From assembly GCA_018398815.1 (NCBI GenBank), contig CM031614.1, positions 53,800,867 through 53,864,866 of the forward strand: DNA of 64,000 nucleotides. Reading direction: 5' to 3'. The position numbers and the translations under genes were made by a program. The notes under the pieces were generated by a model, which was given only the letters and a program-made list of their open reading frames with translations, did no database searches and was not told the DNA's origin. The DNA is from Conus ventricosus. Taxonomy: Eukaryota; Mollusca; Gastropoda; Neogastropoda; Conidae. This document shows, one piece after another, positions 46,996 through 59,621 of this stretch (positions are counted from its first letter, which is position 1; each line of letters begins with the position of its first letter).

Positions 46996-47990
46996 GGTTC
47001 TTTTTTCCTTTTGGAATCGACCAGATTTGGCTTGAACCTGGCACGTGCACTGCGCACTACTGTCAACTTGGCTGCCGGCTTGGCTGCTGGTTTCTTCACC
47101 AGATTTCCCCCCTGAACATCAGGTGAGGTGTTCTTCACTGCCGCCTGGTCTTCCCCGCCACTCTTCCCTGCAGCCTGGTCACCTCCTCTTGCAGGAGGTC
47201 CAGATGCTGGTGCGCTGCTTTCTGGCTTTGCCAGCCCGGGAGCAGGATGTCTGGAGGCGAGGGACTTGTTTGGGGAGGTGACCTTAGGAAGTTCCAAGGA
47301 TGACACTGACAGAGAAACAGGGGCATCAGGATGATCCTCAGAAGGCACAGTGGGCAACTTGACCCTCAGGGCAGCTGACCTGGGTTTCACTACAGGTGAC
47401 CTACTTCCTTCAGATGATTTGGACTGTGCAGCAGGTGATTTAGAGCGTGCAGGGGACTTGGGTCGCACTGGTGATTTAGGCAGCATAGTCGGTGATTTGG
47501 GCAGCATAGGTGGTGACTTGGGCAGCATGGTCGGTGACTTGGGTGATGCTGCAGGTGACTTGGGTCGAGCTGGCGACTTTGGCTGCAATGGCGACTTGGG
47601 CTGCCTAACCGGGGACCTGGCAGCACCCCTGGGGATTTAGGCAGGGCAGGTGGTGACTTGGGCCCATCATGGACAGCCTTCCTGGGAGATCTGGAGCCTG
47701 GTGGAGGCCTGTCAGACACGGAGTCAGCTGGTCCATCAGGAACTGACACCTCAGCAACAGACACACTCAGCGCTGGCAGGGTGTCCCCTGAGGATGAAGC
47801 CTCAGAGGACTTCCCATCTCCAGTTCTCAGCGGCGTGTGGATCTCCGGTTTCTCAGAGGTTGGACCAGATGCTGTGACCTGCTGAGGTCTTTGAGCAGCA
47901 GCTGGTTTGGATTTGGCAGCAGTGTCACCTGGTCGTTGCCGCGGTACGAGGACCCAGATTCGGCTTAAACTGAGGTCGGATTCTCCTCAT
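46996..47990 (-). CDS. BDP1: BDP1 exon 1, N-terminus with SPKS repeats (two frame breaks)
   Basis: The ATG at 47990 gives MRRIRPQFKPNLGPRT, matching the BDP1 N-terminus (M.RR.R...KPN(V/L).P). A one-base break near 47940 then leads to QRPGDTAAKSKPAAAQRPQQ and a Ser/Pro-rich stretch. A second break near 47630 shifts to a run of about ten (L)PKSP units, then RSARARFKPNLVDSKRKKEP and a GTGAGT donor. RARFKPNL echoes the start. The SPKS/PKSP repeats resemble DNA-binding or CDK-site motifs, but their role here is unknown. No promoter element is recognised upstream. Confidence 0.8.
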
Positions 47991-49596
47991 CCTGAGTACG
48001 TTGATTGTTAATGCACAATATTTCACAAGACTAGACGATGAACTGGTGAGACTAGATGATCAGCAGAGTATGTCAACCAGACCTGCACACAGAACAAATT
48101 GCCACAATATTTGAATCAGTTAATGACCACTCCAGAAGAGGTAACATAAGGCAGTTGGACAACTGATTAGCAGATTACTCAGTGATTAATGGGCAATCAC
48201 AGAAGCTACATCTGCCTTAAAGGAAAGGAAAACAAGATTCTTGGAAAGTTTAGGAATAAAGTTATCTTTCCCACCATGGTGCAATTGCACCTGTAGTCAA
48301 ATCTGGATATCTTAACCTATGTACAATAAAAGTATTATTAGTTATGAATTCTTTTTCTAGCGTCATTGAGTGTTAGGCGGAACCTTTCTGACCTTGTGCA
48401 TCGAATGTCATGAGCTCCAAATTTCTCTCGCACAACACAGTTCAAAATGAGCACGTGGTGTTTGGTGGAGTAGTTCTAAACTTCTATCCTGGTTGGGCTC
48501 AGCATCCTTTACATTTTGGTAATGCTTTTAGGCTTTAATGGCAATGGTCAGGTATAGACCAAAGGCTCCTCATTAGAACTTAACCTTTTCAGGTTGCACA
48601 CAGGAATCAGTGGAAAGGTTTATGTTTCTACAGTATCTGCTAAAACGTATATCTTTCTGCAATAACCCCCTTTCCCCTCAGTGGCATACCTCTCATTCAG
48701 TGGTAACCTCAGAGTCAAACACAGCCATGCTCTGGATCATTTCAATGCAGCTCCAGCAACAGTAACAATTCACCAGGAGCATTGATTAAAGATCATTATG
48801 AGGCACTTACCCACCAGAAGAGACACTGCACTACGGCTGAGTCCCTTTGTTGGTGAACTCACCAGAGGAGATGCTGCATTGCTGCCCAGTCCCTTGGGTG
48901 GTGTACTGCGGAGCCTTAATGAAATTATTCCGGTAATACACGACCACCAAGCTCTTTGCGGTGCTTACTCACAGAGCCTGTAGGAATAGTGTCCTGTGTC
49001 AGTGGGCACCACAAAATCCATCCTATGAGATGCCACTGGAGATGACATAATAATGCTGTATTCTACATATGCTTTCTTTCATGGTATCAGCTCGCCCTAA
49101 GAGATAAAATGCCTGTTGCACTTGTCAGAAAATCTTAGCAACATTACCGACTTACCCCTAATTTGTGAATAAAGCATGAAATTTGTCAGTGTGGTTCGGA
49201 TATTTTCATTCCTGCTCACAGCACATGGGGAAGTCAAATAGCCAGTTAGGGCCAAAATATACACAAACAGATAAGTTTATGTCTCTGAATGCATCTTGAA
49301 CTCATGACCTCCCAGACACTAATTTATATTAATCTCTAAACAAAAGCAGCTGCTTTAGACATGAATCTCTCCTTCAAGGCATCCAGAGCTGAGTTTCATA
49401 GAGGCAAGAACTTGCAAGATGGCCAGCCTATCCTTGCAGCGAGGGATTGAAAGCAAAGGTAGCAAGGAAACAGGTCACGTGTAAGATAAACTTTCTGATC
49501 TTACTTAATGTGACTGCTTCTTCAGCTTTTCTTGCTGTTGAAGCCGGTTCAGTATTTTGATCATCTAAAAGTAAAACCAAACAGAACACACTAATA
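47991..49596. other. BDP1 upstream region; nothing recognised
   Basis: 1.6 kb between the BDP1 start codon and the THAP element. No CpG island, TATA box or repeat array is obvious. A pair of weakly similar segments (AGAAGAGACACTGC... at 48815 and AGAGGAGATGCTGC... at 48863) is the only internal structure seen. Confidence 0.45.
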
Positions 49597-49776
49597 GTAA
49601 TACCAGAGATAGTGGAAAGGGAGATTTCTCACTTCAGCCGCGCGCTGAAGCCACGCCGCGAGCCTCATTAATATGCAGGACCCACCACCCTCTTCCGCTC
49701 GGGGAGTAAACAGAGAAAGTTTCTGGTATGCCGTACTCTGGCACCGGTACATTCTGACGGTCTGGTACTGGTCAAA

Positions 49777-49859
49777 ATGGCGTGGTGTGCAGCTCCTAAC
49801 TGCAACCATTCACGGAAAAAAGGATGGCGAATGTTTCGTTTCCCCAGGGATGAATCAAG
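49777..49859 (+). CDS. THAP-domain protein, exon 1
   Basis: The ATG in CAAAATGGC starts MAWCAAPNCNHSRKKGWRMF, RFPRDES, and the donor is GTATGG, leaving two bases of an Arg codon. This is the first half of a THAP (C2CH zinc) domain: M..C..(P)NC.......W.(F)FRFP.D. The two Cys ligands are residues 4 and 9. The ATG lies about 170 bp inside the left terminal repeat. Together with exons 2 and 3 the spliced frame is 678 nt, exactly 225 codons plus stop. Confidence 0.85.
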
Positions 49860-49919
49860 GTATGGTTTTTGTTTTAATAAAGAGTTCAAATTGTAACAAA
49901 GACCAACATCATGAGATGT

Positions 49920-50446
<527 letters not shown>

Positions 50447-50515
50447 CAGTTGTTCAGTAACCAATCATACTGCAACACGAGATTGTCCGTTGATCGGGAT
50501 AATGTCTTATTGCAG

Positions 50516-50802
50516 AAGTCAACAAAGGGTACAGAACTGTCGGCGAGAAGATCTTCGACAACGATCAGCAAAGTACCTCAGTGAAAACTGTCACCTGTGT
50601 ATTGAGCACTTTGAGGACAACCAGTTTTGGAATGTCAACAAAAAGGCAGAATTAGGCCTTCTCAGTTCTGCAGTACCAACAATTTTCAAAGTCCCAAATC
50701 CTCCATCGATGTGGACACGGAAAAGAAAACTGCCCACCCGCTGTGGACAGCAAACCCCCAAACAGCCACGGACGACAAAGAAGAAGACACAAACACCAAC
50801 TG
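50516..50802 (+). CDS. THAP-domain protein, exon 2
   Basis: The acceptor CTTATTGCAG leads into SQQRVQNCRREDLRQRSAKY, LSENCHLCIEHFEDNQFW and SSAVPTIFKVPNPP, then a Lys/Arg-rich tail. CIEHFE gives the Cys and His zinc ligands, and AVPTIF is the diagnostic THAP C-terminal motif. The domain ends about residue 90; residues 100-120 are strongly basic and may act as a nuclear localisation signal. The donor is GTAATT, with one base left over. Confidence 0.88.
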
Positions 50803-50979
50803 GTAATTATGTCCTTCTGCTATTAGATTGAAACTTTCCGCTGCAGCTTGAACCGTAGACTGAAATTGCTTTCCTGATTGAGCATTACTTTCATGATGCC
50901 GGGAAGAAGAAACGAATTCAGCTTTTGAACTTTTTGAATGTTGGCTTTTGTTAACTTGAATAACATAAACACAAAATAT

Positions 50980-51015
<36 letters not shown>

Positions 51016-51038
51016 GCCGAGGTTTTTTTGTTTTACAG

Positions 51039-51346
51039 AAGAAGCTGATATGTCAACACCAGCTGTAGATTCGTCAGTGCCAGTCTCGGGTTCATCGCAG
51101 CTGACTGACCGGTTATCGATTGATTTATCGGTTGATCAGCGAACAGATATATCGTCTGCTTCCAGTTCAATCACAGCTAGCGAGTCGGCGCCATCTACCT
51201 CTTTTGGGGCAACCTCAGTCCATGCAGTGATCTCGCCAGGTTCACCTGCACCACAGCAAGCCACACGTAAAGTCTCATCTCCTCAAAAATTAGCTCTCAA
51301 GAAGAAGTTGAAAACTGAGGACAAAACAAATAGTGAAAAAAAGTGA
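51039..51346 (+). CDS. THAP-domain protein, exon 3 and stop
   Basis: After a (CT)n tract (50984-51013) and TTTTACAG, the exon completes a Glu codon and reads EEADMSTPAVDSSVPVSGSS, a Ser/Thr-rich low-complexity stretch (about 75 residues), then a basic tail QKLALKKKLKTEDKTNSEKK and TGA. There is no catalytic RNase H-like or GTP-binding part as in P-element transposase, and no clear coiled coil. The protein is therefore a DNA-binding domain plus a disordered tail. It could be a repressor-like or accessory protein of the element, or an exapted gene. Confidence 0.82.
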
Positions 51347-51572
51347 CAGGCTGCTTTGCCTACCGCTGTGCGGTATATATAGTTTGTACTGCTAGACTAA
51401 TTGTCTCATGTCGTTAGAGGACTTTGGCATTATCTAATGATATCCTTAGACACATGATCTGGATAATTTTGTTTTGTTCATGTCCAAACCATCGGTTTGG
51501 GAGAGACGTACATACCGTATTGATACTATTGATTTTGATCGTCCAACATAGCATAATGTTAAATGTTTGTGC

Positions 51573-51573
<1 letters not shown>

Positions 51574-51622
<49 letters not shown>

Positions 51623-51626
51623 GAGA
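51574..51626. repeat. (GA)n microsatellite
   Basis: GA tract with one GATA break inside the THAP element, downstream of the stop codon. Confidence 0.93.
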
Positions 51627-51909
51627 GGTCGTAGGCCTTTTGTAGTACTGTTGCATTTACTATTTGCTGAACTGGAAAAAAAACAACAACACAACAACAA
51701 ACAGCAGCCACACGCCTTGTGCAATTTTCACACTGCGCCAGTACAGCGGTGCCAGAGACACGCCGTGTTTTACCTCCCAGCTGGAAGGTGGTGGTGCAGT
51801 TTCCCCCTTCCGCCCACGCCGCGCGAGCAGGCCAGGCCGGCTTCAATTCTGGCAGTAAGCGCACATAGCGAGTGAGAAATCTCCCTTTTCTACTATCTCT
51901 GGTAATACC

Positions 51910-53183
51910 TTTTGTGCCCCAGTCATAGGACATTAGAACTGTCAGCCACCTTCACTCGCATGCTAGAGAACCCCAAGACAAGCCAACTCTCGCATTTTGT
52001 TAGCCTTGCTCGCCATTAGGTATGCTATGAAACATTTCAAAAAAACTCATCAACTAAGTAAGAATCCTCACCGCCTCACTTGAACTTTGAAATACTTCTC
52101 AGCTCAGGCCAATCTTGCATTGCATTAAGTTGCAAACAGCAACCCAAGACTGAACCCTGACTTGCCAATGCCATGAAAGTTTTCATATTCAGCTTTTTCC
52201 CCACAACTTAGAACTCCCTTTCAGTTTATGCAGTTGAGGCCCCTGCTAGGTACTCTTCATCTTCAAGAGGAAACGTCCTCTCATTTCCCTTGATACACTT
52301 GCTTAAGTGAGACTGATGAAGGTCTACTCTAAGCTGCGCCGTTCTCGGGTGAGGTGGGTTTTTCTGGGACTGCTGTGGTAATCAGATAAGTCTACTTGGA
52401 GATCTGAAAACTATCAGTTCCTTATCAGCTTATCTGTGATTTCACTTTGGTTTGTGTTTATTGGTATTTTTCTCTTTTATTTTTAAATCTATATTTTCTT
52501 TGTTGTCTATGTTTAATGTTTTACAACATTCATCAATTTTCATTTCTCCTTTCAGTTTTTGTTTTTCTCCACACCTTGGTTGCAAGCTACCAAATGTCAT
52601 CACCAACTGAAGGTTAAAGAAATTAGCAAAAGGCGAAACTCAAAATAGTGATTTGATCACTGGACAGTAAAATTGAATAACAAAAAATGTGACATCCTGA
52701 AGAGAAGATTGTCTGTTCCGCTGCACAAAATCTAGATGAAACAAATTACAAGACAAAATATGAGACGTTTTGACCTGTTTGGTCTTCTTCAGGCAAAACA
52801 AACAACATTCAAGACAATGATAACTTTGAGCAAGCAATCATGAAATTTTTAAATCTCTTAAAAATGGGCGCAAAACGGATGCAGCATTCTACATAAGGAA
52901 GAAAAAAACTAAATTTTATTTGTCTACTTTCACACTAATTTGAAATGCTACTTGTAATCAGTCAAATAGACCCCTCCTCTCTCTTCTCTTCTTCCTTTGT
53001 ACGACCAACATCATTTTGCTGATGGTTTTGTCGTATTTGGGGAGATTGCCGAAGACTATGCTCTCTCCAATACTTTTAACATCGACTATAGTCACTCTCA
53101 TTCATTTAAATATGATTGACTTAACTCCTTATACATGACTTGAAAGAATATTGACTTGACTCCTCATACAATACATGATTTGA
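51910..53183. other. Intergenic; no recognised gene
   Basis: AT-rich with short frames only. A CCTGAAGAAGACC, GGTC, AAAACGTC motif lies at 52764-52794 on the minus strand (see findings). Confidence 0.5.
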
Positions 53184-53194
53184 AAGAATATGTT

Positions 53195-53759
53195 ATAGTA
53201 GTAGTAGTAGTAGTAGTAGTAATAGGGACCGGCTTTTTTTTAGCCTTAGGCCTTACGGCCTATTTGCGTCCCCTCATTATTTTTCAATTTAAGTTCGGTC
53301 TGGTTGCATGCCTGTCATAAATAACATTATATTCAATCCACACTAAAGAAAACATCTTTCAATTTAGGGTCTTCATCTAGGAGTTTTTTTAAGCTGTTGA
53401 TATCAGGTGCATATTTGGTGTTAGTAGGCAGTGCATTCCAATAATTAGCAATTCTCAAGGTAAAACAAGACTTTCTTTTGTTAGTATGACAATGCCTAAT
53501 AAAGATCTTGCCTTCATTATTTCTTGTGCAATCCACTTCTGAGAATTTGAAAAGCGCATGCACATTGACATCATCATAATTATGGAATATTTTAAAAAAT
53601 TGGATCAGGTCTCCTCTGATCCTCCTTCCTTTCAGTGAGTGTATTGGAGATAGTGTAATCTTTCTTTATAGTTTAAATTCCTACATTCTTTCAGGATTTT
53701 AGTAGCTCGCCTTTGTACATTTTCTATCATTTTTGACTGTCTCTTGACAGTCATACATG
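53195..53759 (-). mobile_element. 5'-truncated CR1/L2-like LINE copy
   Basis: The 3' 560 bp of the LINE at 55.6-57.9 kb, inverted: a (TAG)n tail, the TAGGCC(T/G)TA palindrome region, and the end of ORF2 (frame 53563-53333: FKFSEVDCTR, RIANYWNALPTNTKYAPDIN). AAGAATATGTT occurs at 53184-53194 and 53760-53770, an 11-bp target-site duplication at the exact edges. Few differences from the longer copy suggest recent activity of the family. Confidence 0.88.
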
Positions 53760-54143
53760 AAGAATATGTTCATCCGGGAATAGTAATCAACTTTCTAACT
53801 GAAGAGCAAAGATGTTCTCGCTGTTTTTACTTACCAGTATTCATCAACTGAACTTGGTGACCGAACAACGTACTGACACTAGTCATTAGGACCTAAGGAC
53901 AGACGATGTGTGTAGGCCTACATGATTGTGAACCTTGTACACACGAGTGTAGTTGTACCGTTCTTGGGTTGTCGATGATGTCACTTTTACTCACCGTTTA
54001 CCTGTGCTAAACAGAGATTGCTGTGTCTGTGTGGCTTCTTTCGTTGTACTGAAAAGGTAGGCTTAGTATTTCATCCACTCAGCTAAGTCTTACTTTCGTT
54101 TGCAACCAATTTCATCACATGATGATGAAAGATTCGGACGTAA

Positions 54144-54273
54144 GCCAAATTTGCTCCAGGGGCCAACAGTCAGAGTCGCACTATTTTATTTTATGTTATT
54201 TTATTTTACTTTTTAACATGCGCGCTGGTGACCTGCTCGTTTTTGAGTGAACCAGTATTTTAGGAAGAAGAAG
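54144..54273 (+). repeat. LINE-tail segment, inverted copy of 59622-59746
   Basis: From GCCAAATTTGCTCCAGGGGC through TTTTATTTTATGTTATTTTA to GGTGACCTGCTCGTTTTTGA and AGGAAGAAG, this is the reverse complement of 59622-59746. It includes the tail-like T/A-rich part plus a further 60 bp. Confidence 0.8.
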
Positions 54274-54730
54274 AAGAAGAAAAATGCCACATCGACATTT
54301 TGTAATGTATGTATTTTTCGAACATGCAGAAAACCCTATGAAAATAAACAGTGCTTTGTTTCTTAAATAAAACGTCTTAAGAATGTAAAAAGCTACCACA
54401 AGTGGTGATATCGTATTAAAAGTAAAATAGGCTGATTCTCGTGAAACCATGCCACTCTAGACAACACACCATGCGAGTTCGCCGCCATCTTGAAGAGAGC
54501 AGGGTAAAAGAAAGTAGTGAAAAATCACCCAATAACATCGTTCACAGCACATTCTAGTCAACAAAGTGGTACTTACGCGTTTCTGCTGTTCAGAATTGTT
54601 GGTTCTTTATACCCTTTGACCAAGAGACGGTAAATTAATGGTGTCAAAATGAAAACTACACGGCGAAAACTCGAAGCGTGCTCCACCAAACTTACGTTTG
54701 ATAACTAATGCTTACAGTACGGAATAGCGA

Positions 54731-54803
54731 GGGCCTGTGGCGCAATGGATAACGCGTCTGACTACGGATCAGAAGATTCCAGGTTCGAATCCTGGCAGGC
54801 TCG
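54731..54803 (+). tRNA. tRNA-Arg (anticodon ACG)
   Basis: A 73-nt gene with all four stems. The acceptor GGGCCTG pairs with CAGGCTC (one G-U). The D arm holds TGGCGCAATGGA. The anticodon stem-loop is TCTGA-CTACGGA-TCAGA with anticodon ACG. The T arm is CCAGG-TTCGAAT-CCTGG, and the discriminator base is G. A-box and B-box promoters are intact and there is no intron. A run of 12 T about 11 nt downstream should end Pol III transcription. It reads CGU/CGC/CGA arginine codons after A34-to-inosine editing. It matches the conserved animal tRNA-Arg(ACG) sequence. Confidence 0.97.
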
Positions 54804-54813
54804 TAATGTTTTG

Positions 54814-54827
54814 GTTTTTTTTTTTCC
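54814..54827 (+). terminator. Pol III terminator (T run)
   Basis: TTTTTTTTTTTT starts about 11-12 nt after the 3' end of the tRNA gene, the usual place for RNA polymerase III termination. Confidence 0.8.
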
Positions 54828-55472
54828 TGCACTTCCTATGTATTGTTCTACTGCTATATCCTCCATCCTTCTCCCAAACAAAAATGAATTATATTTTATT
54901 AATTTTATATACACTCTACATCCGGGCAGTGGGCGGAGGCCGGGCGTCGCTGCGGTTGGCTAGCTCACTGGTTTCCTGTCGTTGATAAATGAGAGGCTTC
55001 TGGGTTTTCTCGTTGGGAGAGAGAGCGAAAGAAGAAACAAAAATTAATTCATAGACAGATAGACATATGACATGCACAGTTAGATAGGTTTAAAGTCCCC
55101 TAAGAAAGTCCCCTTGAAAAAGTAGTAGGTCCTCCTAAAACGTCGAAATATTAGGAATATCTTCATCCGTATAAAGTGTCCTCAATCAACAGGCTGATTA
55201 TTCTGACACTTGTCACGGAGGGGTAAACGCAGAGAAAAAAAATCTGATGAGTCTGTCGTTTTTCTCTGTTTTATGTGCCTCCTCCCTCCCCCCACCCCGC
55301 ACCTATCATACTCGTGGAATGATTTGATGGTTGTTATGTGAACTTGTTGAAATAAATCCAAGCTATCTGTGCGTGAACATGAATAATTCAAACAAACAAC
55401 AACAAAAAAGAAAGAAAAGAAAAGGAAAGGAAAGAAAGAAAGAAGAGAAAGAAGAAATTAAACTAGGCAATG

Positions 55473-55600
55473 TGCTTGTGTGTGTGTGTGTGTGTCTGTG
55501 TGTGTGTGTGCGCGCGCGCGCGCGCGTGCGTGCGTGTGTGGGTGTGTGGTGTGTGTGTGGGGGGGGGAGGGGGGGGGGGGGAGGGGGAGAAAGAGGAAGA
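55473..55600. repeat. (GT)n, (CG)n and G-run tract
   Basis: GT repeats, CGCGCGCGCGCG, then G-rich sequence with three long G runs. The CG run could take Z-DNA form and the G runs quadruplex form. It directly precedes the truncated LINE. Confidence 0.9.
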
Positions 55601-55639
55601 GGAGGGTGAAGGAAGGAGGTTAAGATGAATCTTATACAT

Positions 55640-57860
55640 GTTTCAAATGAGACTTAAAGTACGTGTATATCAGTGGTGATGACCTGTCCCGTGAATGTCG
55701 GTATTCGACTGGCTTACACCTCAAAGGAGTACTAACAACAGGTATGGAAGAGTGCATTCCAAAAGTGAAAATAGGTTCAGTAAAAAACATAAAGCCGATA
55801 TGGATGGATGGAAAAGCATTTAAAACAATCAAAAGAAATATAAGATGTTCAAAAGATACTTGTGCACCAAATCAGGACGGGATTACTTAAGATATATTGA
55901 AATAAGGAATTTAACCAACAGACTTGTTAAGAGAAGCCGTAAAAATTACGAAAGAGAAATAGGTAAAGAAAGTAAAAGTAACCCCAAAATGTTCTGGAAA
56001 TATGTTAAAGAAAAGATAAAAATAAACACTGGAATAGGCACATTGAAAAGGAAAGATGGAAGTTTGGTAGATAATGATAAAGAAAAGGCGGAAACGCTAA
56101 ACGACTTCTTCTCTAGCGTTTTTACACGTGAGGACATAAGTAGTGTCCCAAACTTACCAGAGTGTTCCCGATCTGATGGGGTATCTATATGTGATGTAAG
56201 GGTAACCACACATGCAGTTAAAAGCAAATTGAAAGAATTAAATCCTAACAAGTCTCAGGGTCCCGATCTCATTCCACCACGAGTGTTAAAAGAAGTAAGT
56301 GATGAGATAGCTAGTCCACTATGCAATATATTTAACAAATCCCTAGAAACAGGATCCTTGCCTAGAGATTGGAAGACTGCAGAGGTCACAGCTATATTTA
56401 AAAAAGGTTCCAAAACAGACCAGGTAATTACAGGCCGTGAGTTTGACTTGTATTGCATGTAAGATTTTAGAGAGCTTTGTAAGGGATGTGGTAGTTGCTC
56501 ATTTTACTGAAAATGACTTATATGCAAAATGCCAACATGGATTTAGGAAGAGGAGATCATGTGTCACACAATTACTAGAAGTAATAGACAACCTAACAGA
56601 ATTGGTAGATAATGGGGAGCCAATTGATATAATGTACTTGGATTTTAGAAAGGCATTTGATTCTGTCCCCCACGAAAGGCTGCTAACTAAACTAAAAGCA
56701 TATGGAGTAATTGGTAATGTTTTAAACTGGATCAGAGGTTTTCTTAAAGGAAGGTCACAGTTAGTGAGAGTGGGAGAAGAGAGATCCAAGACATCTGAGG
56801 TCCTAAGTGGAGTTCCACAGGGTAGTATCCTAGGGCCCATATTATTCACTGTGTTCATTAATGATTTACCGGACATGACTCAAACCACATGCAAAATATT
56901 TGCAGATGACACAAAAATATATGATAAGGCAACAAATAGCACAAAGATCCAACAGGACATAAACAAGCTACAAGAATGGTCAGATGAATGGAACCTTTAC
57001 TTCAACGTAGCAAAATGTAAGGTGATGCACATTGGCAAAAAGAATAAACAGTTTGAATATACTATGATTGTGAATGACGAATTGCAGAAAATAAATACAT
57101 GTGATGAAGAAACAGATCTGGGAGTAACCTTTGATAAAGATTTATCCTTTGATCCTCACATCCAGAGAGTGGTGAACAAAGCAAATCAGATGATGGGACT
57201 CATCAGGAGAACTTTTACCTTCCTAGGAAGGAGACATTTATCAAGTTATTTAAAGCATTTGTTAGACCTCATCTCGAATACGCTAATGTAATTTGGAGTC
57301 CCCATCTCAAGAGACAGTCAAAAATGATAGAAAATGTACAAACGCGAGCTACTAAAATCCTGAAAGAATGTAGGAATTTAAACTATAATGAAAGATTGCA
57401 CTATCTCCAATTACATTCACTGAAAGGAAGGAGGATCAGAGGAGACCTGATCCAATTTTTTAAAATATTCCATAATTATGATGATGTCAATGTGCATGCG
57501 CTTTTCAAATTCTCAGAAGTGGATTGCACAAGAATAATGAAGGCAAGATTTTTATTAGGCATTGTCATACTAACAAAAGAAAGTCTTGTTTTACCTTGAG
57601 AATTGCTAAATATTGGAATGCACTGCCTACTAACACCAAATATGCACCTGATATCAACAGCTTTAAAAAAACTCCTAGATGAAGACCCTAAATTGAAAGA
57701 TGCTTTCTATAGTGTGGATTGAATATAATGTTATTTATGACAGGCATGCAACCAGACCGAACTTAAATTGAAAAATAATGAGGGGACGCAAATAGGCCGT
57801 AAGGCCTAAGGCTAAAAAAAGCCGGTCCCTATTACTACTACTACTACTACTACTACTACA
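55640..57860 (+). mobile_element. CR1/L2-like LINE, 5'-truncated, with reverse transcriptase
   Basis: The element begins within the ORF2 linker between endonuclease and RT (no endonuclease is present). It ends with a 3' UTR holding ATAGGCCGTAAGGCCTAAGG and a (TAC)n tail (57832-57859). A shorter copy lies at 53195-53759. A microsatellite tail rather than poly-A is typical of CR1/L2-type LINEs. Confidence 0.88.
55663..57722 (+). pseudogene. CR1/L2-like LINE ORF2, reverse transcriptase
   Basis: A frame change near 55860 leads to DYLRYIEIRNLTNRLVKRSR and SQGPDLIPPRVLK. A missing base near 56432 breaks NYRP. The frame 56437-57291 then holds QHGFRKRRSCVTQLLEVID, YLDFRKAFDSVPHERLL, GVPQGSILGPILFTVFINDL and the active-site FADD (56899-56910). 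Two more breaks (about 57290, 57590) precede RIAKYWNALPTNTKYAPDIN and SVD plus TGA. The catalytic motifs are intact, so the decay is light: about four indels over 2 kb. Confidence 0.9.
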
Positions 57861-58164
57861 TACGAGAACCGATAGGCTACCGATTATCGGCACACCGAGT
57901 TGTCCTCTCAATCACACACGCACAGACTCGACCAACAGAACTGATTTTTTTCAACCACACAACTGAGTTGTGTAGTCGGGTGCGCTTCAAGATTGCACGT
58001 GTTACGTTATTAATTGTTTACATTGCTCTGCGAGTATGATCAAAATGGTATATGAATCAGTGACAGTGCAAAGAATCGCCATTTTGGAGGGGAAGTTGAG
58101 CATATGGCTATGGGGTATTCCCTGTTATCCACTCAGGTCTTCCAAAACGTTTCCGTTTAATGCA

Positions 58165-58470
58165 GGCCACACACCACAATTAAGATTATCCATTAAATCA
58201 CTAAATTATCCATGTAAACGTTTTGAGGCGTAGCATAACTTTGAGCCGCAAACTGATATTAAACTAATAATAAATAAACAAACAACTCTTTACCAACCAC
58301 TTCACGTGTTTTTTTCTTTCTTTCTTTAAAAAATTTTTTTTTTTTTTTTTTTAACCGATGAAATCGTTCACAGTCTAGAAATACACAAGCTACCCCTTAC
58401 CTGACGTCACATTTCAAACCTTCGCACTTACACGTGACCCAGTCTTGCCGCATTAATTTTTGGTGAGTAA
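58165..58470 (+). repeat. Uninterrupted copy of the repeat at 3.4-5.2 kb
   Basis: GGCCACACACCACAATTAAG, then CTTTACCAACC, poly-T, GAAATCGTTCACAGTCTAG, CACATTTCAAACCTTCGCAC, GTGACCCAGTCTTGCCGCAT and TAATTTTTGG correspond in order to the two flanks of the 3557-4845 insertion. This copy serves as an empty-site reference. Confidence 0.65.
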
Positions 58471-59185
58471 TCGGTAATTAGAGAAAGACAATCCAGATAG
58501 GTCATAGTTTCTAATATGACGACAGCAGGCTTGATTAATTCTTAAGCCAGTGTGGCTCAAGCTGTAAAGCCTCGAAATCTGCTGTATCTACGAGCAACAG
58601 AAGAGTGCTGTGCCCGAGATCTCCACAACCTTCTTTCAATGATCAGTCGTGTACACCATTATTGATTAGCACTACAAGTGTTGTTCTGTGTGTTCTTTTA
58701 TGTCATTCTCAGTTTGATGACAGTAACAGCATCATAGTAGTGCCTTTCAGGTTGTCTCAGAGAGATCCGAGACGCATTTTGTGGTACTATACGCCTTGAT
58801 CTCTATGACGGATAGCATAACTTAACTAAAAAAATGAAATTAGTTATAACAATAAAAAAAAAAATCGTCTAAAGCAGGCCAGCAACATTTAGTCGAATAC
58901 TCAGTATACTCAGAATTTAGCAACAACTTTAAGTTTCAACGCTTTGTTTAAAAGCAAAGAGAAATCAGTTTAAAACAACTGCAGTCGAGTTCAATGACAT
59001 TACAGGCTCAGTTTGATTGGATAAAGCTGTCCATGATATTCAGAACAAATAAGGTTTTCACGCACGCTGCTGATGAGGTAAACAACAAAGGATGAATGCA
59101 TTTTATTTTCTTGCTATCCTTGACGTAATGAAATTACTGTCAGTAAAGATGTTTGTGAACGGTAAGTTTTGATGTAGGCCTCCTT

Positions 59186-59187
<2 letters not shown>

Positions 59188-59238
<51 letters not shown>

Positions 59239-59254
59239 ATGTATAAGTGCACAC

Positions 59255-59285
<31 letters not shown>

Positions 59286-59290
59286 TGCTT
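59188..59290. repeat. (GA)n and (CA)n microsatellites
   Basis: A GA run (59190-59237) and a CA run (59251-59284) separated by 13 bp. Confidence 0.93.
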
Positions 59291-59621
59291 TTGGAAACGA
59301 CCTCCTCTCATATAACAATGATTCTACTGAACTGTGGAGAGCAGGTGCTTCAGAATAACGTGTTTACCCATACGATTTGGCCGTATTTTGTACACATGTT
59401 TGGCAAAAATACGACATATACCGCGAATTAAAAAACAAAGCGAAACAAAAAAAAAACAAAAAACAACCAAACAAACAAACAACAAACAAACAAACAATCC
59501 AAACAAAAATTCTGGAAACGACATGCTTGAGCGATAATAGCACTTTCGGACTAAAGCCACGGTGGGGGACTGTGGATGGGATGTTGACCGAAGAGCGACA
59601 ACTCTCCGTGACTTCCGTCCC

